From Rhodovulum marinum (GTDB lineage Bacteria > Pseudomonadota > Alphaproteobacteria > Rhodobacterales > Rhodobacteraceae), in contig NZ_SLXP01000007.1 in the NCBI RefSeq assembly GCF_004343075.1, positions 62,001 through 126,000 on the forward strand: DNA of 64,000 nt, given 5' to 3'. The number at the start of each line of letters is the position of its first letter. Position 1 is the first letter of the stretch. The notes beneath the pieces are model-generated. The model was not told where the DNA came from, ran no database searches, and saw only the letters and a program-made list of their open reading frames with translations. Shown one piece after another: positions 8,335 to 18,617 of the stretch. A program made the position numbers and the translations under genes.

Positions 8335-8724
8335 TCAGACCCGCCGGCGCTTGGGCGGGCGGCAGCCGTTATGGGCGATCGGGGTCACGTCGCGGATCGA
8401 GGTGATGTTGAAACCCACCGCGGCCAGGGCGCGCAGGGCCGATTCCCGGCCCGAGCCGGGGCCCTGAACCTCGACTTCCAGCGTCTTGACGCCATGTTCC
8501 TGCGCCTTGCGGCCGGCATCCTCTGCGGCCATCTGGGCGGCATAGGGGGTCGATTTGCGCGACCCCTTGAACCCCATCGTGCCAGCGGACGACCACGATA
8601 TGGCGTTGCCCTGCACGTCGGAAATCAGGATCTTGGTGTTGTTGAACGAGCTGTTCACATGCGCCACACCGGCGGCGATGTTCTTGCGTTCCTTGCGGCG
8701 AACCCGGGTCTTGTCGCGTGCCAT
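8335..8724 (-). CDS. rpsK: 30S ribosomal protein S11
   Basis: 129 residues, ending in the conserved C-terminus [18 protein letters not shown]. The [14 protein letters not shown] and [11 protein letters not shown] motifs are typical of S11, which binds the platform of the 30S subunit around 16S rRNA helix 23 and helps form the mRNA exit channel. It is 15 bp downstream of rpsM and about 115 bp upstream of rpoA. No irregularity is seen. Confidence 0.98.
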   Translation of the reverse strand: MARDKTRVRRKERKNIAAGVAHVNSSFNNTKILISDVQGNAISWSSAGTMGFKGSRKSTPYAAQMAAEDAGRKAQEHGVKTLEVEVQGPGSGRESALRALAAVGFNITSIRDVTPIAHNGCRPPKRRRV

Positions 8725-8739
8725 ACCTGATGCCCTCCC

Positions 8740-9108
8740 TTACTTCTTCTTGCCGGCGATGGGTTTCGCCGGACCCTTGCGGGTGCGGGCGTTGGTGTGG
8801 GTGCGCTGGCCGCGAACCGGCAGGTTGCGGCGGTGACGCAGGCCACGGTAGCAGCCCAGGTCCATCAGGCGCTTGATGTTCATCTGCACCTCGCGGCGCA
8901 GGTCACCCTCGACGGTGAAGTTCGCGTCGATATGCTCGCGGATCGCCAGAACCTCGGCATCCGACAGTTCGTTGACGCGGCGGGCGGCATCGATGCCGAC
9001 GGCCTCGCAGATGCTTGCGGCCGAGGTCGGGCCGATGCCGTGGATATAGGTGAGCGCGATGGGGACGCGTTTTCCCGTGGGGATGTTGACGCCAGCGATA
9101 CGTGCCAC
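8740..9108 (-). CDS. rpsM: 30S ribosomal protein S13
   Basis: 122 residues beginning [15 protein letters not shown], with the [25 protein letters not shown] block (quoted in part) that marks the S13 C-terminus. S13 sits at the head of the 30S subunit and contacts P-site tRNA and the B1 intersubunit bridges. It is the first gene of the alpha operon here. No infA or rpmJ lies between secY-adk and rpsM, which is the usual alphaproteobacterial order. A candidate promoter and a hairpin lie in the 283-bp gap upstream. Confidence 0.98.
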   Translation of the reverse strand: MARIAGVNIPTGKRVPIALTYIHGIGPTSAASICEAVGIDAARRVNELSDAEVLAIREHIDANFTVEGDLRREVQMNIKRLMDLGCYRGLRHRRNLPVRGQRTHTNARTRKGPAKPIAGKKK

Positions 9109-9164
9109 GCGTGTCGTTCCTTTCGTTGCGGTTCCGTAGCTCCAGAACCTTTTTTCACAACTGA

Positions 9165-9190
9165 GGCCCGAAAGCCGTTGCCTTCGGGCC
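9165..9190 (-). other. Leader hairpin upstream of rpsM
   Basis: Stem GGCCCGAA / TTCGGGCC with two further inner pairs, located 57-82 bp upstream of the rpsM start codon. No T-run follows it on the minus strand (TCAGTTGTGAAAAAAGG), so it does not look like a plain terminator. It may be a structured 5' leader element of the alpha operon; in gammaproteobacteria S4 represses this operon through its leader, but rpsD is not in this window and S4 control here is only a guess. Confidence 0.45.
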
Positions 9191-9261
9191 GCTCTACTTC
9201 CCCGGCGCCCCGCGGGCCGGGCCCGCCTGCGACAAAGGGTCGATTCTCTATCGAGAGGCTG

Positions 9262-9290
9262 TGCCTAGGTCGATTCAGGTTTCCCGTCAA
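9262..9290 (-). promoter_or_regulatory. Candidate promoter for rpsM-rpsK-rpoA-rplQ
   Basis: On the minus strand TTGACG (9285-9290) is separated by 17 bp from TAGGCA (9262-9267). The -35 is good and the -10 weak. It lies about 150 bp upstream of rpsM in the 283-bp gap after adk. The rest of this gap holds the hairpin at 9165-9190 and GC-rich sequence without a gene. Confidence 0.35.
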
Positions 9291-9391
9291 GGGCGAATTG
9301 ACATAAGCGGTGAACGGTCCGCCCCCGAGCGGCGCACCCCGCCCGGAACCGGCCCTGTTTCCTGCGTCCGGTCGCAGGGGCGACCAGCCGG

Positions 9392-10032
9392 TTATCCGGC
9401 CAGCGCCCCCCGGATCGCCGCCGCCACGTCGTCCATCTCGCCCATGCCATCGACGGCGACGAGATCGCCCTTGGCATAGTAATAGCCGATCAGCGGCGAG
9501 GTCTTCTTGTAGTATTCCATCAGCCGCTGGCGCAGGCTGTCCTCGTTGTCGTCAGCGCGGCGCTTGAACTCGGTCCCGCCGCATTTCTCGCATTTGCCAT
9601 CGGCCGGGATCGGCTTGGTGTTGTCGTTATACACCTCGCCGCACTCCCCGCAGGTCGAGCGCGCGGTGATCCGGGCGACCAGCGCCTCGTCGTCCACCCG
9701 CATCTCGATCACGGCGTCCAGTTTCTGGCCCTTGCTGGCCAGCAGCGCGCCCAATGCATCGGCCTGGGCCAGCGTCCGCGGGAAGCCGTCGAAGATGAAC
9801 CCGCCCGGCGCGCCCTCTTCCAGCTTTTCCGCGATCAGGCCGATCACGATCTCGTCGGTGACCAGTTCGCCCCGGTCCATCACCTCGGCCACGCGCTTGC
9901 CCATTTCGGTGCCGGAACTGCGCGCCTCTCGCAGCATGTCGCCGGTGGACAGCTGCACCATGCCGCGTTCGTCGACCAGCTTGCGGGCCTGGGTGCCCTT
10001 GCCGGCCCCCGGGGGGCCCAGAAGAATGATGT

Positions 10033-10036
<4 letters not shown>
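9392..10036 (-). CDS. adk: Adenylate kinase
   Basis: 214 residues. P-loop GPPGAGKGT at residues 7-15. The LID domain contains a four-cysteine zinc-binding motif (CGECG...CEKCGG), characteristic of the zinc-type long adenylate kinases. It converts ATP + AMP to 2 ADP in the cytosol. The start overlaps the secY stop by 4 bp (ATGA). Placement of adk directly after secY and before rpsM is conserved in alphaproteobacteria and links nucleotide homeostasis to ribosome synthesis. Confidence 0.97.
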
Positions 10037-11403
<1,367 letters not shown>

Positions 11404-11511
11404 GCTGAGCCTCTGTTCAAGGACAGCGCCGCCGAAACCGTTTTCCGGCTCCGGCGGCACTTTGGAAAACTAGACCGTGATGTAAGCGGCGCGAGGCCCG
11501 CGAACAACCAC

Positions 11512-11988
11512 TTATTCGGACGCCTCGGCCGGGGCGGCGGTCTTGATCGTGCCGCCGGCCTTCTCGACCGCGGCAACCGCGGATTTCGAGGCGCCGGTCA
11601 CGTCGAGGGACAGCTTGGCCGACACTTCGCCCTTCGCCAGAACGCGGACGCCGTCCAGCTTGCGCCGCACGAGACCCGAGGCCACCAGCGCATCCTCGGT
11701 GATGGGCTGCTTGGCGTCCAGCTTGCCGTCATCGACGAATTTCTGGATCAGGCCGAGGTTGACCACGGCGTATTGCTTGCGGTTCGGCTTGTTGAAGCCG
11801 CGCTTGGGCAGCCGCTGGTACAGCGGCATCTGCCCGCCCTCGTAGCCGTTGATGGCCACGCCGGAACGGGATTTCTGACCCTTGATACCACGCCCGGCGG
11901 TCTTGCCCTTGCCCGAACCCGGGCCCCGGCCGATCCGCTTGGCCTTTTTCGCCGCGCCGTCGTTGTCGCGCAGTTCATGCAGTTTCAT
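11512..11988 (-). CDS. rplO: 50S ribosomal protein L15
   Basis: 158 residues starting [20 protein letters not shown], then the glycine-rich [15 protein letters not shown] signature of L15, a late-assembling large-subunit protein. The ATG at 11988 is preceded by AAAGGAGAAGCGAC, a near-perfect ribosome-binding site; the longer open frame up to 12105 is therefore not used. Unlike the standard spc arrangement, rplO is separated from rpmD by 423 bp containing a palindrome, a terminator-like hairpin and a promoter. Confidence 0.97.
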   Translation of the reverse strand: MKLHELRDNDGAAKKAKRIGRGPGSGKGKTAGRGIKGQKSRSGVAINGYEGGQMPLYQRLPKRGFNKPNRKQYAVVNLGLIQKFVDDGKLDAKQPITEDALVASGLVRRKLDGVRVLAKGEVSAKLSLDVTGASKSAVAAVEKAGGTIKTAAPAEASE

Positions 11989-12083
11989 GTCGCTTCTCCT
12001 TTGCCGGACGCGCCCCCGAAGCGAGATGGGACGGCCACGGCGTTTCTTGGTTGTGAGGTGCGGCCTGGTGCGGCCACCGGGCG

Positions 12084-12112
12084 CGTATAGACGGGACGCT
12101 CGCACCGTTCAA
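12084..12112 (-). promoter_or_regulatory. Promoter for rplO-secY-adk
   Basis: On the minus strand TTGAAC (12107-12112), 17-bp spacer, TATACG (12084-12089), about 95 bp upstream of rplO. The match to a sigma-70 type promoter is good. It lies in the 423-bp gap 11989-12411, which otherwise holds a hairpin at 12349-12376, a palindrome at 12384-12405 and no convincing gene. It would allow rplO-secY-adk to be transcribed independently of the upstream spc genes. Confidence 0.6.
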
Positions 12113-12348
12113 GTCCTGATCGATGCGCCGCATCACCCATCTTGGGTGACAGGGGGGCCAGACGACGAATGCCCCCCGGGGACGTGCCGCGCGCGGCATG
12201 GCGCAAGTGCGGAAAGGGCCGTTCGATTTCTTCTGGACAGGAGAACGTCTAGGCCACCCCGAAACAGAGGCGGCACAGGCCCCGCGAAGCGAAATCCGGC
12301 CCACGCGCGATTCAATGCCCGCCCTCGAATGCAGGCCACAAAACGCGA

Positions 12349-12376
12349 CGGGCCCCCGGCTTTCGCCGAGGGCCCG
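12349..12376 (-). terminator. Terminator-like hairpin after rpmD
   Basis: A 12-bp stem with one mismatch (arms CGGGCCCTCGGC / GCCGGGGGCCCG on the minus strand, 4-base loop). It is followed on the minus strand by TCGCGTTTTGT, so the T-run is offset by four bases and the terminator would be moderate. It lies 36 bp past the rpmD stop, directly after the palindrome at 12384-12405. Confidence 0.55.
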
Positions 12377-12383
12377 CAATTTT

Positions 12384-12405
12384 GTAGGGTGGGTGTCAAC
12401 CCACC
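12384..12405. repeat. GTAGGGTGGGT palindromic repeat, single copy (after rpmD)
   Basis: One 22-bp unit, GTAGGGTGGGTG-TC-AACCCACC, which folds as GGTGGGTTGACACCCACC. It lies 6 bp past the rpmD stop on the transcribed strand, followed by the terminator-like hairpin. It belongs to the same family as the pairs at 7146, 22795 and 31570. Confidence 0.9.
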
Positions 12406-12411
12406 GCCCGC

Positions 12412-12600
12412 TCAGCCGCGCTCTTCGACGATCTCGACCAGGTGCGGGATCTTGGCGATCATGCCGCGAACCGAGGGGGTGTCCTCCAGTTCGCGCACGC
12501 GGTGCATCTTGTTCAGGCCCAGCCCGACCAGCGTCTGGCGCTGGATGGCGGGGCGGCGGATGGGGGAACCCACCTGCTTGACGACGATGGTCTTGGCCAT
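12412..12600 (-). CDS. rpmD: 50S ribosomal protein L30
   Basis: 62 residues, [16 protein letters not shown] at the N-terminus and the [20 protein letters not shown] core, complete for a bacterial L30. It contacts 23S rRNA near the 5S rRNA region. It follows rpsE by 12 bp in the usual spc order. A palindrome and a hairpin directly follow its stop, so it appears to be the last gene of its transcript. Confidence 0.97.
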   Translation of the reverse strand: MAKTIVVKQVGSPIRRPAIQRQTLVGLGLNKMHRVRELEDTPSVRGMIAKIPHLVEIVEERG

Positions 12601-12612
12601 GTGTCCCTCTCC

Positions 12613-13179
12613 TTACGCTTCGGCGGCGTCTTGGGCAGGGGCTTCATCCTTTTTCAGGATATCGGCCACCTTCTTGCCACGGCGCTGTGCCACGTGGCGG
12701 GGCGAGCTTTCCTTCGACAGCCCGTCCAGCGTCGCGCGGATCATGTTGTAGGGGTTCTGCGACCCGATGGATTTCGCCACCACGTCCTGAACGCCCAGCA
12801 TCTCGAACACGGCGCGCATCGGACCACCGGCGATGATCCCAGTCCCCTGGGGGGCGGTCCGCATCACCACGCGGCCCGCGCCATGGCGGCCCTCGATGTC
12901 ATGGTGCAGCGTCCGGCCCTCGCGCAGCGGCACGCGCATCAGCTTGCGCCGGGCCTGCTCGGTGGCCTTGCGGATCGCCTCGGGCACTTCTTTCGCCTTG
13001 CCCTTGCCAAAGCCGACGCGGCCCTTCTGATCGCCCACGACCACCAGCGCCGCAAAGCCGAAGCGCTTGCCGCCCTTCACGGTCTTGGACACGCGGTTGA
13101 TCGCCACGAGACGATCGGCGAATTCCGGGTTTTCGTCGCGATCGCGACCCCCACCCCGGCGATTGTCTTCTCTTGCCAT
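12613..13179 (-). CDS. rpsE: 30S ribosomal protein S5
   Basis: 188 residues. The double-stranded RNA-binding N-domain includes [21 protein letters not shown], quoted here only in part ([14 protein letters not shown]), followed by the [14 protein letters not shown] and [15 protein letters not shown] motifs. S5 lies at the mRNA entry side of the 30S subunit and affects decoding fidelity. An arginine-rich N-terminal extension ([14 protein letters not shown]) is common in alphaproteobacteria. It is 11 bp after rplR in the spc order. Confidence 0.97.
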   Translation of the reverse strand: MAREDNRRGGGRDRDENPEFADRLVAINRVSKTVKGGKRFGFAALVVVGDQKGRVGFGKGKAKEVPEAIRKATEQARRKLMRVPLREGRTLHHDIEGRHGAGRVVMRTAPQGTGIIAGGPMRAVFEMLGVQDVVAKSIGSQNPYNMIRATLDGLSKESSPRHVAQRRGKKVADILKKDEAPAQDAAEA

Positions 13180-13190
13180 ATCTCGTCTCC

Positions 13191-13550
13191 TCAGAACTTC
13201 AGGCCGCCTTCACGGGCGGCGTCGGCCAGCGCCTTGACGCGCCCGTGATAGAGGTAGCCGCCACGGTCGAAATAGCATTCCTCGACCCCGGCCTTCTTGG
13301 CACGCTCGGCCAGCGCGGTGCCCACCTTGGCGGCGGCCTCCACGTTGTTCTTGCCGACCACGCCCAGATCCTTCTCGAGGCTGGAGGCAGCGGCGAGCGT
13401 CACGCCGTTCACATCGTCGATCAGCTGAACGCTGATGTTCTTGTTGCTGCGATGAACCGACAGGCGCACGCGCCCGGCGTTCATCTTGCGAAGTTTGTTC
13501 CGAACGCGCAGGCGGCGTTTCTGGAACAGGTCTCTCTTGCTGTTTGCCAT
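13191..13550 (-). CDS. rplR: 50S ribosomal protein L18
   Basis: 119 residues from the ATG at 13550 ([20 protein letters not shown]). L18 binds 5S rRNA and docks it to the central protuberance. The conserved core [18 protein letters not shown] and the C-terminal [20 protein letters not shown] are present (the latter cited as a 20-residue block). The frame remains open to 13646 upstream but overlaps rplF, so the internal ATG is taken. It is 11 bp downstream of rplF. Confidence 0.96.
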   Translation of the reverse strand: MANSKRDLFQKRRLRVRNKLRKMNAGRVRLSVHRSNKNISVQLIDDVNGVTLAAASSLEKDLGVVGKNNVEAAAKVGTALAERAKKAGVEECYFDRGGYLYHGRVKALADAAREGGLKF

Positions 13551-13561
13551 CTGTCGCGCCC

Positions 13562-14095
13562 TTACTTCTTCTTGCCTTCCTTGCGGAAGATATACTCGCC
13601 CTTGTAGCGGATACCCTTGCCCTTGTAGGGCTCGGGCGCGCGCCATTCGCGGATGTTGGCCGCGACCTGGCCGACGAGCTGCTGATCGGTGCCCTCGACC
13701 ACGATCTCGGTCTGCTTGGGGCAGGTGACGGTGACGCCCTGGGGCACGTCGAAATTCACCTCGTGGCTGTAGCCGAGGTTCAGTTTCAGCGTGTTGCCCT
13801 GCATCTGGGCGCGGTAGCCGACACCTTGGATTTCAAGCTCGCGCTTGAACCCGTCGGTGACCCCCTGGACGAGGTTCGCGACCATGGTGCGCGACATCCC
13901 CCATTGCTGGCGCGCCCGCTTGGAGCTGCCACGGGGGGTGACGGTGACGGCGCTGTCCTCGACTGCGATCGTCACGTCGTCGGTGGCGGTGAAGCTGCGG
14001 GCGCCTTTCGGGCCCTTTACCTCGACGGTCTGGCCGGAGACGGATGCGGTCACACCCGACGGCAGCTCGACCGGTCTTTTGCCAATACGAGACAT
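13562..14095 (-). CDS. rplF: 50S ribosomal protein L6
   Basis: 177 residues from the ATG at 14095 ([15 protein letters not shown]). Two repeated L6 domains are visible; the C-terminal one has the [20 protein letters not shown] signature that contacts the sarcin-ricin region near the GTPase centre. The upstream open frame to 14164 would overlap rpsH and is rejected. The start is preceded by GAGGAAAGGCAG. It lies in the standard spc order rpsH-rplF-rplR. Confidence 0.97.
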   Translation of the reverse strand: MSRIGKRPVELPSGVTASVSGQTVEVKGPKGARSFTATDDVTIAVEDSAVTVTPRGSSKRARQQWGMSRTMVANLVQGVTDGFKRELEIQGVGYRAQMQGNTLKLNLGYSHEVNFDVPQGVTVTCPKQTEIVVEGTDQQLVGQVAANIREWRAPEPYKGKGIRYKGEYIFRKEGKKK

Positions 14096-14108
14096 CTGCC
14101 TTTCCTCC

Positions 14109-14507
14109 TCAGAATACCGTGCAAAGCACTTCGCCGCCGACATTCGCCGAGCGCGCGGCCGCATCCGACATCACGCCCTTCGAGGTCGAGACGATGGACA
14201 CGCCCAGGCCCTGACGCACCTGCGGCAGCTCGCCCACGCCCATGTAGACGCGGCGGCCGGGTTTCGACACGCGCTTGAGTTCGCGGATGACGGGCGTGCC
14301 TTCGAAATATTTCAGCGACACTTCCAGTTCGGGCAGGCCATTGGCGCCGTCGACCTTTTCATAGCCGCGGATGTAGCCTTCGTCGGCCAGCACATCCAGC
14401 ACCCAGGCGCGCAGCTTGGAGGCGGGGGTACGGACCGTCGACTTGCCACGCATCTGCGCGTTGCGGATGCGGGTCAGCATATCGCCGAGAGGATCGTTCA
14501 CGGACAT
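14109..14507 (-). CDS. rpsH: 30S ribosomal protein S8
   Basis: 132 residues beginning [19 protein letters not shown], ending with the [20 protein letters not shown] block conserved in S8. S8 binds 16S rRNA helices 20-21 directly and, in E. coli, represses the spc operon through the rplE-region mRNA; whether this holds here cannot be seen. It is 12 bp after rpsN. Confidence 0.97.
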   Translation of the reverse strand: MSVNDPLGDMLTRIRNAQMRGKSTVRTPASKLRAWVLDVLADEGYIRGYEKVDGANGLPELEVSLKYFEGTPVIRELKRVSKPGRRVYMGVGELPQVRQGLGVSIVSTSKGVMSDAAARSANVGGEVLCTVF

Positions 14508-14519
14508 CTTTTCCCCTCC

Positions 14520-14825
14520 TTACCAGCTCGACTTGACCATGCCGGGGATCTGGCCCATCGAGCCGAGTTCCCGAAGCATGATCCGCGAGACTTTGAGCTT
14601 GCGGTAATAGGCGTGCGGACGCCCGGTGAGCTGGCAGCGGTTGTGCAGCCGCGTCGGCGAGGAGTTGCGCGGCAGCTTGGCCAGCTTGAGCCGGGCCTTG
14701 AACCGCTCTTCCATCGGAAGATCCTCGTTGTTCGCGATCACCTTCAGCGCGGCGCGTTTGGCGGCGTATTTCTCCACCAGGCGCTGACGCTTGAGTTCGC
14801 GTTCGACCATAGATTTCTTAGCCAT
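14520..14825 (-). CDS. rpsN: 30S ribosomal protein S14
   Basis: 101 residues, the long zinc-independent S14 form: there is no CxxC-CxxC zinc ribbon. The C-terminal signature [20 protein letters not shown] is present. S14 lies in the 30S head near S3 and S10. It is 21 bp after rplE in the spc operon, with no irregularities. Confidence 0.97.
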   Translation of the reverse strand: MAKKSMVERELKRQRLVEKYAAKRAALKVIANNEDLPMEERFKARLKLAKLPRNSSPTRLHNRCQLTGRPHAYYRKLKVSRIMLRELGSMGQIPGMVKSSW

Positions 14826-14846
14826 GTCGTGTTCTCCCTCCCGCGA

Positions 14847-15410
14847 TCAGCTGTTGAACGGCATGTTGAAATGCTTCAACAGCGCCTTCGCTTCCGCGTC
14901 GGTTTTCGCGGTGGTGGCGATGACGATATCCAGACCCCAGACCTCGTCGACCTTGTCATATTCGATTTCCGGGAAGACGATGTGTTCCTTCATGCCCATC
15001 GCATAGTTGCCGCGCCCGTCGAAGGACTTGCCCGGAACGCCGCGGAAGTCGCGGATGCGGGGCATGGCGATCGTGATCAGGCGATCGAGGAATTCGTACA
15101 TCCGGTCGCCGCGCAGGGTGACCTTGGCGCCCAGCGGCATGTCTTCACGAACACGGAAGCCGGCGATCGACTTCTTGGCCTTGGTGATCACGGCTTTCTG
15201 GCCGGCGATCAGGGTCAGGTCCTCCTGGGCCGACTTGGCCTTCTTGGAGTCGCGGACCGCCTCGGCGCCACAGCCGATGTTCAGCACGATCTTGTCCAGC
15301 CGCGGGATCTGCATGTCGTTGGTATAGCCGAACTCTTCCTTGAGGGCGGCCTTGATCGTCTCGCGGTACTGCGTCTTCAGACGCGGGGCGTAAGTGGCAG
15401 CATCAAGCAT
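14847..15410 (-). CDS. rplE: 50S ribosomal protein L5
   Basis: 187 residues. It has the L5 signatures [16 protein letters not shown] and [20 protein letters not shown] (20-residue block), and the C-terminal [18 protein letters not shown] segment. L5 binds 5S rRNA and bridges to S13 in the 30S head. Its start overlaps the rplX stop by 8 bp, implying translational coupling. Confidence 0.97.
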   Translation of the reverse strand: MLDAATYAPRLKTQYRETIKAALKEEFGYTNDMQIPRLDKIVLNIGCGAEAVRDSKKAKSAQEDLTLIAGQKAVITKAKKSIAGFRVREDMPLGAKVTLRGDRMYEFLDRLITIAMPRIRDFRGVPGKSFDGRGNYAMGMKEHIVFPEIEYDKVDEVWGLDIVIATTAKTDAEAKALLKHFNMPFNS

Positions 15411-15714
15411 CGATCACGTCCCCCGTGGTCTTGGCATAGCGCACCTTCTTGCCGTCTTCGACCTTGAAGCCGACGCGGGTGGGTTTGCCGTTCTTGTCGA
15501 CGATCGCCAGGTTCGACAGGTCGATCGGCATCGCCTTGGGGCGGCGGCCGGCCTGCGTGGTCTGGCTTTGTTTCTGGTGGCGGATGGCCATGTTGATGCC
15601 ATCGACCACGGCCTTGCCGGCCTTGGGGTCGACCGAGGCGATGACGCCTTCGCGGCCCTTGTCCTTGCCAGCGAGCACGACGACCTTGTCGCCCGTCTTG
15701 AGTTTCGCAGCCAT
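15403..15714 (-). CDS. rplX: 50S ribosomal protein L24
   Basis: 103 residues from the ATG at 15714 ([20 protein letters not shown]), containing the KOW motif early in the chain. L24 is a primary assembly initiator for the 50S subunit. The start codon overlaps the rplN stop by one base (TGATG), and the 3' end overlaps rplE by 8 bp, so three genes are tightly coupled. The longer open frame to 16023 overlaps rplN and is not used. Confidence 0.96.
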   Translation of the reverse strand: MAAKLKTGDKVVVLAGKDKGREGVIASVDPKAGKAVVDGINMAIRHQKQSQTTQAGRRPKAMPIDLSNLAIVDKNGKPTRVGFKVEDGKKVRYAKTTGDVIDA

Positions 15715-16082
15715 CAGAGCACCTCCGGAGCCAGCGAAATGATCTTCATGAAGTTCTTGGCGCGTAGCTCGCGCACCACCGGGCCGAAGATCCGGGTGCC
15801 GATCGGCTCGTTGTTGTTGTTGAGGATCACGGCGGCGTTGCGATCGAAGCGGATCGCGGTGCCATCCTCGCGGCGCACTTCCTTGGCGGTGCGCACGACG
15901 ACGGCCTTGCGCACGTCGCCTTTCTTGACGCGACCACGCGGAATGGCCTCTTTCACCGACACCACGATGATGTCGCCGACGCTGGCATATTTCCGCTTGG
16001 ACCCGCCCAGGACCTTGATGCACTGAACCCGGCGTGCGCCGGAGTTGTCAGCGACATCCAGATTGGTCTGCATCTGGATCAT
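15714..16082 (-). CDS. rplN: 50S ribosomal protein L14
   Basis: 122 residues, [20 protein letters not shown] at the start and the conserved [19 protein letters not shown] block. L14 lies at the subunit interface (bridges B5/B8) and contacts L19. It is the first gene of the classical spc operon, here 65 bp after rpsQ with no promoter seen, so S10 and spc genes probably share a transcript at this point. Confidence 0.98.
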
Positions 16083-16147
16083 TGGGTTACTCCCGACCTT
16101 TGGGAACGCTGTCCCAGGGTTTCGTTCAAACCGGAAAGTGGATCAGG

Positions 16148-16378
16148 TCAGGCCTGAACCACCTCCCAGCGTTTCGTCTTGGACTTGGGCGCGCATTCCT
16201 GGATGCGCACCGTGTCACCCACCTTGAACGTGTTGTTCTCGTCGTGGGCGCGGTATTTCTTGGACTTCCGGATCGTCTTTTGCAGCACGGGGTGCTTGAA
16301 GCGACGCTCGACCAGGACGGTCACGGTCTGGTCGTTCAGGTCGCTGGTCACGGTGCCTTGCAGGATACGTTTGGGCAT
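16148..16378 (-). CDS. rpsQ: 30S ribosomal protein S17
   Basis: 76 residues, [20 protein letters not shown] at the N-terminus and [20 protein letters not shown] near the end. S17 binds 16S rRNA helices 7 and 11 early in assembly. It is 12 bp after rpmC and is the last gene of the classical S10 group. Confidence 0.97.
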   Translation of the reverse strand: MPKRILQGTVTSDLNDQTVTVLVERRFKHPVLQKTIRKSKKYRAHDENNTFKVGDTVRIQECAPKSKTKRWEVVQA

Positions 16379-16390
16379 CTGAGGCTCACC

Positions 16391-16591
16391 TTATTCCGCC
16401 GCCGCGCGGGCTTTTTCGTTCAGGATGGTCTTCACGCGGGCCGCGTCGCGGCGCACCTGGCGCATGCGCGCGGTGTTCTCCATCGCGCCGGTGGCCTGCT
16501 GAAAGCGCAGGTTGAAGGCCTCTTTCTTCAGGTTGGTCAACTCCTCGCGGAGCTGGTCGGGAGTCTTGTCCCGCAGATCACTGGCGTTCAT
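16391..16591 (-). CDS. rpmC: 50S ribosomal protein L29
   Basis: 66 residues with the L29 helix-pair pattern: [20 protein letters not shown], then [20 protein letters not shown] and [12 protein letters not shown]. It binds near the exit tunnel beside L23. Its start is preceded by GAAAGGAAGATAGGCG. Unusually for the S10 operon it is separated from rplP by 228 bp with a terminator, palindrome and promoter, so it may start a new transcript. Confidence 0.96.
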   Translation of the reverse strand: MNASDLRDKTPDQLREELTNLKKEAFNLRFQQATGAMENTARMRQVRRDAARVKTILNEKARAAAE

Positions 16592-16682
16592 CGCCTATCT
16601 TCCTTTCAACATCACCGGCAGGCCCCAGTGCGGCATGGCCGCGGGTCACCCTGATTCCGGCGGAGTCCGTGGATGAGCGGTT

Positions 16683-16711
16683 CGCATACGCCCCCGGCGC
16701 CCATAAAGCAA
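16683..16711 (-). promoter_or_regulatory. Candidate promoter for rpmC-rpsQ-rplN onward
   Basis: On the minus strand TTGCTT (16706-16711), 17-bp spacer, TATGCG (16683-16688), about 90 bp upstream of rpmC. It directly follows the terminator at 16754-16784, so a transcript ended after rplP could be replaced by a new one for the remaining S10/spc genes. Confidence 0.5.
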
Positions 16712-16753
16712 CCCCCGATCTGACCTGCGTCCCGCAAAGAGGGCCGCGCCACG

Positions 16754-16784
16754 AAAAAGCCCCCGCCGATCTCTCGACGGGGGC
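16754..16784 (-). terminator. Rho-independent terminator after rplP
   Basis: On the minus strand an 11-position stem (one mismatch) GCCCCCGTCGA / TCGGCGGGGGC with a GAGA loop is followed directly by TTTTT (16758-16754). It lies 36 bp past the rplP stop, behind the palindrome at 16792-16813. It is one of the strongest intrinsic terminators in the window, yet sits within the S10 operon. Confidence 0.8.
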
Positions 16785-16791
16785 CGATCGC

Positions 16792-16813
16792 GTAGGGTGG
16801 GTGTCAACCCACC
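16792..16813. repeat. GTAGGGTGGGT palindromic repeat, single copy (after rplP)
   Basis: One 22-bp unit identical to the one at 12384-12405, placed 6 bp past the rplP stop on the transcribed strand, and likewise followed by a terminator hairpin and then a promoter. Confidence 0.9.
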
Positions 16814-16819
16814 GATCCG

Positions 16820-17233
16820 TCACCAGTCTTCGCGCTGGACGATCCGGGTCTTGATCGGCAGCTTCATCGCCGCCAGGCGCAGCGCCTCGCGGGCGACCGC
16901 GTCGGACACGCCGTCGATCTCGAACATGATCCGGCCGGGCTTGATCTTGGCCGCCCAGAAATCGACCGAACCCTTGCCCTTACCCATCCGGACTTCCGTC
17001 GGCTTCGACGACACCGGCGTGTCGGGGAAGATACGGATCCAGACGCGGCCCTGACGCTTCATGTGGCGCGTCATGGCCCGGCGGGCGGCTTCGATCTGGC
17101 GCGCGGTGATGCGCTCGGGTTGGGTCGCCTTCAGCCCGTACGAGCCGAAGTTGAGGTCGGTTCCGCCCTTGGCCTGGCCGTGGATACGGCCCTTGTGCAT
17201 CTTGCGGAATTTCGTGCGCTTGGGTTGCAGCAT
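16820..17233 (-). CDS. rplP: 50S ribosomal protein L16
   Basis: 137 residues beginning [20 protein letters not shown]. It carries the [20 protein letters not shown] signature near the C-terminus. L16 binds at the A-site side of the peptidyl-transferase centre and is required late in 50S assembly. It is 12 bp after rpsC. Palindrome, terminator and promoter follow its stop, making it a likely 3' end of the first S10 transcript. Confidence 0.97.
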   Translation of the reverse strand: MLQPKRTKFRKMHKGRIHGQAKGGTDLNFGSYGLKATQPERITARQIEAARRAMTRHMKRQGRVWIRIFPDTPVSSKPTEVRMGKGKGSVDFWAAKIKPGRIMFEIDGVSDAVAREALRLAAMKLPIKTRIVQREDW

Positions 17234-17245
17234 CTCTCAAACTCC

Positions 17246-17950
17246 TCAGCGGTCGCGGCGCGGCCGCGACGGCCCGCCTTCCTGGAGTTCCGACTGGCGA
17301 CGGTCACGCGCACTGGGATCGTGCTCCATGATCTCGCCTTTGAAGATCCAGACCTTGATGCCGATGATGCCATAGGGCGTTTTCGCCTCGGCATGGGCAT
17401 AGTCGATGTCGGCGCGCAGCGTGTGCAGCGGCACCCGGCCCTCGCGGTACCATTCGGTCCGCGCGATCTCGGCCCCGCCAAGGCGGCCGGCGACGTTGAC
17501 CCGGATCCCCAGCGCGCCCATGCGCATCGAGTTCTGCACCGACCGCTTCATCGCGCGGCGGAAGCTGACCCGGCGTTCCAGCTGCTGGGCGATCGAATCC
17601 GCCACCAGCTGGGCGTCGAGTTCAGGCTTGCGCACCTCGACGATGTTCAGGTGCAGCTCGCTGTCGGTCATGTTCGCCAGCTTCTTGCGAAGCGTCTCGA
17701 TATCGGCGCCTTTCTTGCCGATGATGACCCCGGGCCGCGCGGTGTGGATCGTCACCCGGCATTTCTTGTGCGGGCGCTCGATGATGATGCGGCTGACGCC
17801 GGCCTGCTTGCACTCTTCGTGAATGAACTCGCGCATCTTCACGTCTTCGAGCAGCAGATTGCCGTAGTCATTGGTATCGGCATACCAGCGGCTATCCCAA
17901 GTGCGGTTGACCTGGAGGCGCATGCCGATCGGATTAACCTTGTGACCCAT
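17246..17950 (-). CDS. rpsC: 30S ribosomal protein S3
   Basis: 234 residues, [20 protein letters not shown] at the N-terminus, a KH domain with [18 protein letters not shown] in the middle, and the C-terminal [10 protein letters not shown]-type segment (here [14 protein letters not shown]). S3 lines the mRNA entry tunnel and has helicase-like function. A basic C-terminal tail ([20 protein letters not shown]) is typical of alphaproteobacteria. Start codon and rplV stop overlap by one base (TGATG). Confidence 0.97.
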   Translation of the reverse strand: MGHKVNPIGMRLQVNRTWDSRWYADTNDYGNLLLEDVKMREFIHEECKQAGVSRIIIERPHKKCRVTIHTARPGVIIGKKGADIETLRKKLANMTDSELHLNIVEVRKPELDAQLVADSIAQQLERRVSFRRAMKRSVQNSMRMGALGIRVNVAGRLGGAEIARTEWYREGRVPLHTLRADIDYAHAEAKTPYGIIGIKVWIFKGEIMEHDPSARDRRQSELQEGGPSRPRRDR

Positions 17951-18330
17951 CAGACTTGCTCCTCGACCTGGCGGACCTTGATGGTGAGTTCCGAGAACGG
18001 CTTGACGATCTTGCCGAACCGGCCGCGGGCACGCGGACGGCCGCGCTTGAGCGTCAGGTTCTTGCCGACATAGGCCTCGGCGACGATCAGTTCGTCGACG
18101 TCGAGGTTATGGTTGTTCTCGGCGTTGGCGATCGCGGACTGAAGGCATTTCTTCACGTCCTCGGCGATCCGTTTCTTCGAGAAGGTCAGATCGGCCAGCG
18201 CCTTGTCCACCTTCTTGCCACGGATCATCGCGGCGACGAGGTTCAGCTTTTGCGGCGAGGTGCGCAGCATGCGCGCCTTGGCCATCGCCTCGTTTTCGGC
18301 CACGCGGCGGGGGTTCTTGTCCTTGCCCAT
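17950..18330 (-). CDS. rplV: 50S ribosomal protein L22
   Basis: 126 residues. It has the L22 core [20 protein letters not shown] and the beta-hairpin segment with [14 protein letters not shown] (macrolide-site loop, no deletion visible) that reaches into the exit tunnel. It is coupled to rpsC through a one-base overlap and follows rpsS by 5 bp. Confidence 0.97.
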   Translation of the reverse strand: MGKDKNPRRVAENEAMAKARMLRTSPQKLNLVAAMIRGKKVDKALADLTFSKKRIAEDVKKCLQSAIANAENNHNLDVDELIVAEAYVGKNLTLKRGRPRARGRFGKIVKPFSELTIKVRQVEEQV

Positions 18331-18335
18331 GGCGA

Positions 18336-18614
18336 TTACCTCTTCTTCGATTTCTTGTCGGCCGCGTGCCCGTAATAGGTGCGCGTCGGCGAGTATTCAC
18401 CGAACTTCTGGCCGATCATGTCCTCGGTGACGTTCACCGGGATATGCTTCTGGCCATTGTAGACGCCGAAGGTGAGCCCCACGAACTGGGGCAGGATCGT
18501 CGAGCGGCGCGACCAGATCTTGATGACCTCGTTGCGGCCCGATTCGCGGGCTTTCTCGGCCTTCTTCAGGACGTAGGAGTCGACGAAGGGGCCCTTCCAA
18601 ACAGAACGTGTCAT
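18336..18614 (-). CDS. rpsS: 30S ribosomal protein S19
   Basis: 92 residues, [20 protein letters not shown] at the start; the conserved [19 protein letters not shown]-type C-terminal region is present (here [20 protein letters not shown]). S19 sits at the top of the 30S head with S13. It is 3 bp after rplB and 5 bp before rplV. Confidence 0.97.
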   Translation of the reverse strand: MTRSVWKGPFVDSYVLKKAEKARESGRNEVIKIWSRRSTILPQFVGLTFGVYNGQKHIPVNVTEDMIGQKFGEYSPTRTYYGHAADKKSKKR

Positions 18615-18617
18615 GGC

